A stretch of 19,778 nt of DNA, taken from positions 1 through 19,778 of the forward strand of contig JBEKNT010000078.1 of NCBI GenBank assembly GCA_049522565.1. Reading direction: 5' to 3'. Shown piece after piece: positions 8,136 through 13,492 of this stretch. How positions within the stretch are numbered: the first letter of the stretch is position 1; the number at the start of each line of letters is the position of its first letter. Made by a program: the position numbers and the translations under genes. Below the pieces are notes generated by a model, which saw nothing but the letters and a program-made list of their open reading frames with translations, was not told where the DNA came from and searched no databases. This DNA is from JASHVB01 sp049522565 (lineage in GTDB: Bacteria; Pseudomonadota; Alphaproteobacteria; Acetobacterales; Acetobacteraceae).

Positions 8136-8239
8136 TTTATGAGATGGTGTCGATCAATTTTCGCGCTGCGCTTGTGAAAATAAAACATGACGTCAGCGCG
8201 TAATGGCACGATCCATACAATCGCATGGCGTCACTGCGA

Positions 8240-9592
8240 TCAGGTGATCGCCCGCGCCGCATGCAGCACGCGGTCGATGAACGCGTTCGTACTGCCGAGA
8301 TACTGCCCGGGGTCGGTCAGCCGCTCGATCGCCGCACGGTCCAGCTTGTCCGTCACCGTTGGCTCGCGCGCCAGGGCGTCCACCAGTCCGATGCCCTCGG
8401 TCAGTGCCGCGTCGCAGGCGTGCTTGACCACGTGGTGCGCCTCGCCGCGGCCGAGATGCGGCGCCAGCCCCATCATCACCGCCTCGGCGACGATCAGCCC
8501 ATGCGTCAGGTCGAGGTTGCGCCGCATCCGGGCCGCATCGACCACCATGCCCTCGGCGATGGCGCGCGCCTGGAGCAGGGCGCCGTGGGTCAGGACGAAG
8601 GTTTGGGGGAGGGCGAGCGCCTCGGCCTGCCACGGCCCGGTGGCGCGCTCGTGGTCCTGCGCCATCGCGCCCAGCATCAGCGGCACCAGCGCCTGCACGC
8701 CGCGCGATGCCGCCAGGATGTATTCCGAGGCGATCGGGTTGCGCTTCTGCGGCATCGTCGAAGACGCGCCGCGGCCGGCGACATAGGGCTCCGCGACCTC
8801 GCCCACCTCGGTCTGGCAGAGCAAGATGATGTCGGTGGCGAGCTTGGCCAGGCTGCCGCAGACCACGCCGAGGAAGCCGACGGTTTCCGCCAGGGCCTCG
8901 CGGCAGACATGCCAGGGCGCGGCGGGCGCGGCCAGTTGCAGTTCCGCCGCCAGACCCTCCATCACCGCGATGCCCTGGTCGCCGAGCGATGCCAGGGTGC
9001 CCGCCGCGCCGGCGAACTCCACCTGTTCGACGCGCGGGCGCAACTGGTCGAGGCGCTGCACGTGGCCGAGGAACGGCGACGCCCAGACCGCGCATTTCAA
9101 TCCGAAGGTGGTGGGGAGCGCCTGTTGCAAATGGGTGCGGCCAGCCATCACCGTGTCGCGGTGGCGGTCGGCCTGGGCGGTGAACGCGCGCAGGAGGGCC
9201 AGAAGTTCGGCGCGGACCAGCGCCAGGCCCGCGCGGACCTGGAGCACGGTGGCGGTGTCCATGATGTCCTGCGTGGTGGCGCCCCAATGGGTCCACGCAC
9301 CGGCCTTGCCCGCGGCGCGCGACAGGCCGGCGACCAGGCCCACCACGGGATAGCCGACATTGCGCGCGCTGGCGGCGAGTTCCGCGGGATCGAGGTTCTC
9401 GTAGCGGGCGGCGGCCTCGATCGCCGGCGCGGCGTCGGCCGGGATGATGCCGAGCCGCGCCTGCACCCGCGCCAGCGCCGCCTCCACGTCGAGCATGCGC
9501 TGGAAGTAGGCACGCTCGTCGAACACGGCGCGCATGGCGTCGCTGCCGTAGAGCGCGCCGAGGATCGGGCCGTCGGCTGGATTGATCGGCAT
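8240..9592 (-). CDS. Lyase, fumarase/aspartase superfamily (PcaB / 3-carboxymuconate cycloisomerase-like)
   Basis: This 450-residue cytoplasmic enzyme belongs to the aspartase/fumarase superfamily, whose members are mostly tetramers that eliminate or add across a C-C bond next to a carboxylate. The signature GASSTMPQKRNP is at 275-286, with the catalytic Ser-loop and the lysine/asparagine pair. HWGATTQD (102-109) and GRTHLQQALP (151-160) supply the two further conserved regions. The GxSSTMPQKRNP form and the length fit 3-carboxy-cis,cis-muconate cycloisomerase (PcaB) or related adenylosuccinate-lyase-like enzymes. No other protocatechuate-pathway gene is present, so a PcaB role is doubtful and another dicarboxylate substrate is possible. 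ATG 9592 is followed by the family's usual start; an AGAGG from the adjacent repeat lies 13 bases upstream. It may be cotranscribed with the VOC gene at 9764. Confidence 0.85.
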   Translation of the reverse strand: MPINPADGPILGALYGSDAMRAVFDERAYFQRMLDVEAALARVQARLGIIPADAAPAIEAAARYENLDPAELAASARNVGYPVVGLVAGLSRAAGKAGAWTHWGATTQDIMDTATVLQVRAGLALVRAELLALLRAFTAQADRHRDTVMAGRTHLQQALPTTFGLKCAVWASPFLGHVQRLDQLRPRVEQVEFAGAAGTLASLGDQGIAVMEGLAAELQLAAPAAPWHVCREALAETVGFLGVVCGSLAKLATDIILLCQTEVGEVAEPYVAGRGASSTMPQKRNPIASEYILAASRGVQALVPLMLGAMAQDHERATGPWQAEALALPQTFVLTHGALLQARAIAEGMVVDAARMRRNLDLTHGLIVAEAVMMGLAPHLGRGEAHHVVKHACDAALTEGIGLVDALAREPTVTDKLDRAAIERLTDPGQYLGSTNAFIDRVLHAARAIT

Positions 9593-9604
9593 GGCGGTAT
9601 ATTA

Positions 9605-9752
9605 ACCTCTCCCGCTGCGCGGGAGAGGTCGATGGTGCGTCAGCACCGAGGGTGAGGGTGATCGGGTCAGCACAGTATTAGCTCGTGCGGCTCGCTTCAC
9701 CCTCACCCGCGTCGCTGTCGCTCCGCGACCTCTCCCGCTTTACGGGAGAGGT
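9605..9752. repeat. Dispersed element with hairpin ends, copy 2
   Basis: This element has the same architecture as 1066-1230. Each end is a hairpin: ACCTCTCCCGC/GCGGGAGAGGT (9605-9615, 9619-9629) and ACCTCTCCCG/CGGGAGAGGT (9728-9737, 9743-9752). Inside, GGGTGAGGGTGA (near 9650) faces TCACCCTCACCC (near 9696). The whole unit is a nested inverted repeat that could fold into one long stem or two end hairpins. It separates the VOC gene from the lyase gene on the minus strand. It encodes no protein, and its ends carry no obvious target duplication. Confidence 0.75.
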
Positions 9753-9763
9753 TTTACTCTCTG

Positions 9764-10147
9764 TTACCCCCGCTGGAGCAACTCGATCGACACATTCTGC
9801 GGCGCGGTGAGGAATGCGATGCGCACACCAGGCCGGATGGTCCTCGGCTCCATGGTGAACGCCACGCCCTTGGCCTTCAGTTCGGCGACCGCCGCGTCCA
9901 TGTCTTGCACGGTCAGGCCGAAATGCTCCAGGCCCATATACGGCGTCTGCGGCGATGCGCCGGTGGTCGCCGGGTCGGCCTTGGCGATGAAGATCTTCTG
10001 GCCCGTCAGGCTCAGGTCGATGCGGGTCGAGCCGTCCGGCTGCGGCGTGCGGATCACCTCCGCGCCGAGCTTGTCTTCGTACCACTGCGCTGTCGCCGCC
10101 GGGTCCGGCGAGCGCAGGTGGATGTGCTCCCAGGTGTACTTGACCAT
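9764..10147 (-). CDS. VOC superfamily (glyoxalase/bleomycin resistance-type) protein
   Basis: This 127-residue protein has the paired beta-alpha-beta-beta-beta modules of the vicinal oxygen chelate superfamily. Probable metal-site residues are His in WEHIHL (8 or 10), His 75 in GLEHFGLTV and Glu 122 in VSIELLQRG. PYMGLEHFGLTVQDMDAAVAELKAKG is the classic second-module start. Members are lyases, isomerases or dioxygenases such as lactoylglutathione lyase; the exact reaction cannot be read here. ATG 10147 is preceded by GGGAGGGAG at good spacing, so the start is secure. It is divergent from the altronate/galactarate dehydratase gene and upstream of the lyase gene, which suggests a shared catabolic pathway for a sugar acid or dicarboxylate. 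Confidence 0.85.
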   Translation of the reverse strand: MVKYTWEHIHLRSPDPAATAQWYEDKLGAEVIRTPQPDGSTRIDLSLTGQKIFIAKADPATTGASPQTPYMGLEHFGLTVQDMDAAVAELKAKGVAFTMEPRTIRPGVRIAFLTAPQNVSIELLQRG

Positions 10148-10329
10148 GGACTCCCTCCCTGTTGATGTGGCCTTGGGCCATTAGCCCATCACGCGCGCTG
10201 CCCGGCAAGGGCGGGTCGGAACGTGCCGTTCCAAGCGCACGCGCCGCACCGCGTCGCTTGCCCTCCGCCGCCGTGCTACAGTCGCACGTCCGGCCGCACC
10301 ACGTGCCGCGCCGGCGAAGGAGACGCATC
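10148..10329. promoter_or_regulatory. Divergent promoter region with two palindromes
   Basis: This 182-base gap separates two divergent genes, so it should hold promoters for both. Two short inverted repeats stand out: TGGGC-CATTA-GCCCA at 10174-10188 and GGAACG-TGC-CGTTCC at 10218-10232. Either could bind a dimeric regulator of the locus, but no regulator gene lies next to it. The plus-strand gene has AAGGAGA about eight bases before its ATG, and the minus-strand gene has GGGAGGGAG. I could not assign convincing -35/-10 boxes. Confidence 0.35.
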
Positions 10330-11853
10330 ATGGCCCCTCCCCCCGTTATCCGCCTGCATCCCGACGACGGCGTGGTGATCGCCCGCACCACCTTGCTGCC
10401 CGGTGCGCCGGTCGCCCCCGGCGTCACCGCGACCCAGCGCATTCCCGCCGGACACAAGGTCGCCGTCCGTCCGATCGCGCAGGGAGAACCGGTGCGCCGC
10501 TACGGCCAGATCATCGGTTTCGCCGCTTCGCCGATTTCGCCGGGGCAGCACGTGCATGTGCACAATTGCGTCATGGGCGACTTTGCCAAGGACTATGCCT
10601 ACGGGATCGATGCGAAGCCGACCGCGCCGGCCAACGCGCCGGCCAGCTTCATGGGCATCCGCCGCCCCGACGGCCGCGTCGCGACGCGCAACTATATCGG
10701 CATCCTCACCAGCGTGAATTGCAGCGCGCATGTCGCCGGGCTGGTCGCCGACATATTCCGCCGCAATCCATTCACCGGCGACGATCCGCTGGCGGCGTAT
10801 CCGAACGTCGATGGCGTGGTGGCGCTGACCCACAAGACCGGCTGCGGCATGACCGAAGGCGAGCCGCTGCGGCTGCTGCGTCGCACGCTCGGCGGCTATG
10901 CGCGGCACGTGAATTTTTCCCACGTCATCGTGCTCGGGCTGGGCTGCGAGGTGAACCAGATCGGCGGCCTGATGCAAGAGCAAAAACTGGCCGGGCGGCT
11001 GAAGTCGCTTGACATCCAGACCATGGGCGGCACGCGCAAAACCGTTGCGGCTGGCGTGGAGTTCGTGAAGGAGGTGCTGGCGGAGGCCAACCAGGTGCGG
11101 CGCGAGCCGGTGCCCGCCAGCGAACTGACCGTGGCGCTGCAATGCGGCGGCTCCGACGGCTATTCCGGCGTCTCCGCCAATCCCGCGCTGGGCGCCGCGA
11201 GCGATCTGCTGGTGCGGCATGGGGGGACGGTGATTTTGTCGGAGACGCCGGAGACGTACGGCGCGGAGCAATTGCTGACGCGCCGCGCGGTATCGCAGGA
11301 GGTGGGGGAAAAGCTGGTCGCGCTGATGCGCTGGTGGGAGGACTACACGCGACGCGAGGGTGCCGAGATGAACGCCAATCCCTCGCCCGGCAACAAGGCC
11401 GGCGGGCTGACGACGATCTTGGAGAAGTCGCTGGGTGCGATGGCCAAGGCGGGGTCTACGAACCTGGTGGATGTGGTGCAGTACGCCGAGCAGGTGACGG
11501 CGAAGGGGTTCGTGTTCATGGATACGCCGGGGTACGATCCGGTGGCGGCGACGGGGCAGGTGGCGGGCGGCGCGAACATGGTGTGCTTCACCACCGGGCG
11601 CGGATCGGTGTTCGGCTGCAAGCCGGCGCCGTCGATCAAGCTGGCGACCAACACGCCGATGTTCAAGCATATCGAGGACGATATGGACGTGAATTGCGGC
11701 ACCATCCTGGACGGGGACGAGACCGTGCAGGAATGCGGGGGGAGAATATTCGAGCTGATGCTGCGGGTGGCGAGTGGCGAGCGGACCAAGAGCGAGAGCT
11801 CCGATTTCGGGGCGGCGGAGTTCGCGCCGTGGGTGATCGGGGCGACGATGTAG
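10330..11853 (+). CDS. Altronate/galactarate dehydratase family protein (UxaA/GarD-like)
   Basis: This 507-residue protein is a predicted sugar-acid dehydratase, turning an aldonate or aldarate such as altronate or galactarate into a 2-keto-3-deoxy acid. It has the full family layout. An N-terminal SAF domain covers about 10-85 (HKVAVRPIAQGEP, then HVHVHNC). A linker follows with GIRRPDGRVATRNYIGI (109-125). The catalytic part carries THKTGCGM (168-174), LGLGCEVNQIGGL (202-214), QCGGSDGYSG (271-280), NPSPGNKAGGLTTILEKSLG (350-369) and GRGSVFGCKPAPSIKLATNT (423-442). The conserved cysteines and histidines probably bind the iron these enzymes need. Length is near that of UxaA and GarD; substrate is undecided. 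ATG 10330 has AAGGAGA upstream and matches the family start; longer frames from 10162 are not convincing. Confidence 0.9.
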   Translation: MAPPPVIRLHPDDGVVIARTTLLPGAPVAPGVTATQRIPAGHKVAVRPIAQGEPVRRYGQIIGFAASPISPGQHVHVHNCVMGDFAKDYAYGIDAKPTAPANAPASFMGIRRPDGRVATRNYIGILTSVNCSAHVAGLVADIFRRNPFTGDDPLAAYPNVDGVVALTHKTGCGMTEGEPLRLLRRTLGGYARHVNFSHVIVLGLGCEVNQIGGLMQEQKLAGRLKSLDIQTMGGTRKTVAAGVEFVKEVLAEANQVRREPVPASELTVALQCGGSDGYSGVSANPALGAASDLLVRHGGTVILSETPETYGAEQLLTRRAVSQEVGEKLVALMRWWEDYTRREGAEMNANPSPGNKAGGLTTILEKSLGAMAKAGSTNLVDVVQYAEQVTAKGFVFMDTPGYDPVAATGQVAGGANMVCFTTGRGSVFGCKPAPSIKLATNTPMFKHIEDDMDVNCGTILDGDETVQECGGRIFELMLRVASGERTKSESSDFGAAEFAPWVIGATM

Positions 11854-11881
11854 GGTCGGTCGGGACACGTTCATATCGCGT

Positions 11882-11887
11882 AGGAGG
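11882..11887 (+). promoter_or_regulatory. AGGAGG ribosome binding site before ACG codon
   Basis: A consensus AGGAGG sits five bases upstream of ACG 11893, the position where DUF29 proteins normally have ATG. The nearby GTG at 11897 is out of the DUF29 frame and reaches a stop after eight codons, so the site only makes sense for the ACG. Confidence 0.6.
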
Positions 11888-11892
11888 CTCGC

Positions 11893-12324
11893 ACGAGTGA
11901 CCTTTATGAGAGCGACATCCTGATCTGGTCGGAGCAGCAGGCGGAACTGCTGCGCCGCCTCGCCCACGGCGGGCGCATCAATGACCAACTGGATTGGGAA
12001 CACCTGATCGAGGCGGTGGAGAGCGTGGGCAGCGAGCACTTGCACGCGGTGGAGTCGCTGCTGTTCCAGGCCCTCGTGCACATGCTGAAAGCGCAGGGCT
12101 GGCCGCTCGCCCGTGCTGCGGAGAACGGGCGCGCCGACGCGCGCGGATTCCGCGCACAGGCGGCAAACCGGTTTGCTCCGTCCATGCGCCCGAGGCTCGA
12201 TCTGGCCCGCCTCTATCGCCAGGCATTGCGTGCGTTGCCGCAGACGATGGACGGACAGCCGCCGCAGCCACTGCCTGAGACCTGCCCGGCGACGCTGGAC
12301 GAACTGCTGAGCGAGGCATCGTAA
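11893..12324 (+). CDS. DUF29 family protein, apparent ACG start
   Basis: This 143-codon frame encodes a DUF29 protein: an N-terminal SDLYESDILIWSEQQAELLR, then DQLDWEHLIEAVESVG, HAVESLLFQALVHMLKAQGW and NRFAPSMRPRLDLARLYRQAL. DUF29 proteins are small helical proteins of unknown function, common in alphaproteobacteria and cyanobacteria. The usual start would be Met-Ser/Thr-Asp-Leu-Tyr, and here the codon in that place is ACG (11893). A perfect AGGAGG at 11882-11887 lies five bases before it, and the in-frame stop TAG at 11881 rules out anything upstream. The next in-frame standard start is GTG 12016, which would remove the first third of the domain. So this is either a real ACG start, a mutated start codon or a base error. 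It lies 39 bases after the dehydratase gene on the same strand. Confidence 0.75.
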   Translation, partial: TSDLYESDILIWSEQQAELLRRLAHGGRINDQLDWEHLIEAVESVGSEHLHAVESLLFQALVHMLKAQGWPLARAAENGRADARGFRAQAANRFAPSMRPRLDLARLYRQALRALPQTMDGQPPQPLPETCPATLDELLSEAS

Positions 12325-12722
12325 CAGGAGGCAGCGAGGGATGCGCTCGGCATACCCAACGATGAGATTATCATTCAACTTCGGCGAGGCGAAGTTTGCG
12401 CAGCGGGTGATCGAGGCCACGATGTGATCAGCTACTGCTGCTTGCGGTGGTTATTGCCACTGCCTGCGCAGGCATCTGGATACAGAGCAACACCCTTTCA
12501 CATGAGCAGTAAACGGTAGCTGTCTAACGAAACGATCTGAGAGTGGGGCACCGCCAGCGCAAAGTTATCTGGCCTAGGTTCAACCGAGATCCCGTAGAGC
12601 ATTCTTGTGGTCGATCGCGACAGGGTGCGCCGCAGGCGGCTGCCGATTGCGCAGGGTCTGGGGTGCGGCAGCGGTTCAGCGCCGCGGTCGCCTCGCGAGC
12701 CTCCGCCGTGGTCCCCGACGCC
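12325..12722. other. Gap between DUF29 and vapC-like genes
   Basis: About 400 bases with lower G+C than the flanks. Beyond the small split frame described separately, nothing codes convincingly. The 12510-12720 part shows short open stretches on both strands that look like neither neighbours nor known families. Since vapC ends at 12723 on the minus strand, a terminator for it would be expected here, but no clear GC-rich hairpin with a T-run is visible. Confidence 0.4.
12341..12512 (+). pseudogene. Possible small membrane protein split by a +1 frameshift
   Basis: A 28-codon frame starts at ATG 12341, 16 bases after the DUF29 stop, with GGAGG upstream at 12327-12331, and ends at TGA 12425. One base later, in the +1 frame, 28 further codons from 12426 to TAA 12510 encode a hydrophobic helix (LLLLAVVIATACAGIWI) followed by a short polar tail. 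Joined by a one-base shift at ATG-TGA, the two halves would make a 50-60 residue protein with an N-terminal amphipathic part and one membrane segment. The second half has no start codon of its own at its upstream end. I do not recognise the family. Alternatives are a chance hydrophobic frame or two unrelated scraps. Confidence 0.3.
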
Positions 12723-13112
12723 TCATCGCGGAATAACCCCGCCGGCACCAAGCAACGCCGCAAACTCCCGGTCGAACGTGGCGACGTGGCGGCACCGCGC
12801 CTGATCGGCATCATGCCGGATGATGCCGTCGGCGAAGTCGCCGCCGCGGCGCAGCAGCTCCAGGCCCGTCTCGGCTGCCGGACGATCCACCGCGACGTTG
12901 CGGCTTTCGATGATCTCCTGAATGGCGTCCGCGATCTCGGTGGTGCTCAGGCCATAGGGGCGTCGTAGCACCCAGACCAACTCGCAAAGCACGATGGTGG
13001 AAATCGCGATCGTCTCGCCGCTTTCGATCACCCGCGCGGCGGCCTTCGCCTGAGCGAGGTCGTCCCATGTCAGATAGCGAACCAAGACGTTTGTATCGAC
13101 GGCGACGGTCAC
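12723..13112 (-). CDS. vapC: PIN-domain toxin, VapC-type ribonuclease
   Basis: This 129-residue PIN-domain protein probably cuts RNA with Mg2+ as the toxin of a type II pair. The acidic site is complete: Asp 6 in VAVDTNVLVRYL, Glu 44 in STIVLCELVWVL, Asp 92/95 in GGDFADGII and Asp 114 in HVATFDREF. Length fits VapC. The start is GTG 13112, which overlaps the antitoxin stop (GTGA), the usual arrangement for antitoxin-first operons. A longer frame reaching 13451 reads through the antitoxin gene and was not used. The closest group, from the TFDREFA ending, is the MNT/VapC-like PIN proteins; the target RNA is unknown. Confidence 0.88.
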   Translation of the reverse strand: MTVAVDTNVLVRYLTWDDLAQAKAAARVIESGETIAISTIVLCELVWVLRRPYGLSTTEIADAIQEIIESRNVAVDRPAAETGLELLRRGGDFADGIIRHDADQARCRHVATFDREFAALLGAGGVIPR

Positions 13113-13357
13113 CGGGTGCGGCCAGCCTCGATGGCAAGCCGCATCACCTCCAGCGACACCGGCTTCTGACCCGCCCGGCGCAGTCGGCCACGGACACTGC
13201 GCAGGTCGTGGCCCGTTGCGGGCGGAACCAACTCCACCTTGCCATCCCGCAGTAGCGCGACCGCCACCTTGTCGCCGGGCTTCAGGCCGAGGTGGTCGAG
13301 TACAGCTTGCCGCAAGGTGACCTGGCCTTTCGCGGTGATCGTCAGTTCGAAGCTCAT
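13109..13357 (-). CDS. vapB: AbrB/MazE-type antitoxin (VapB-like)
   Basis: This 82-residue protein has an N-terminal swapped-hairpin (SpoVT/AbrB) DNA-binding domain: ELTITAKGQVTLRQAVLDHLGLKPGDKVAV is close to the TxKGQvTlP...LG...Gd core. The usual proline after VTL is arginine here. The C-terminal 35 residues (VRGRLRRAGQKPVSLEVMRLAIEAGRTR) would wrap and inhibit the toxin. The stop overlaps the PIN toxin's GTG start. Family knowledge says such proteins repress their own operon together with the toxin. The gene follows the DUF4157 gene by 135 bases on the same strand but probably has its own promoter. Confidence 0.85.
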   Translation of the reverse strand: MSFELTITAKGQVTLRQAVLDHLGLKPGDKVAVALLRDGKVELVPPATGHDLRSVRGRLRRAGQKPVSLEVMRLAIEAGRTR

Positions 13358-13492
13358 GGCCGCCCCGGTAAGGGAGTATCTGCCTTGATCTGGGCTCCAC
13401 GAGCGAATCTGTCAAGTGCGTCTGAAGGAACCTGATAGTGCGTCGGCTCACTGGCGAAGACGAACCAACACCGACCGCAGATGGCCAATCGC
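13358..13492 (-). promoter_or_regulatory. Likely promoter region of the toxin-antitoxin pair
   Basis: On the minus strand, CTTGACA (13416-13410) is a good match to an alphaproteobacterial -35 element. It lies 52 bases upstream of the antitoxin ATG. The -10 element expected about 17 bases further on is poor (CAGATC), so the assignment is tentative. No terminator for the DUF4157 gene is evident in the same gap, so read-through is possible. Confidence 0.3.

Noticed and set aside
8225..9655. A 476-codon plus-strand open frame opposite the lyase gene
   Set aside because: No recognisable domain, composition typical of an antisense shadow, and it runs into the repeat element.
11897..11923. GTG 11897 as the start after AGGAGG
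   Set aside because: It reads VTFMRATS and stops; it is out of frame with the DUF29 domain.
10276..12420. A 714-codon minus-strand open frame opposite the dehydratase and DUF29 genes
   Set aside because: It is rich in Arg, His and Ala, shows no family motif and is antisense to two well-supported genes; long antisense frames are expected in GC-rich DNA.
12723..13451. Full-length 242-codon frame for the PIN protein
   Set aside because: Its first part is the antitoxin gene read in another frame; the GTGA overlap and PIN domain start support GTG 13112.
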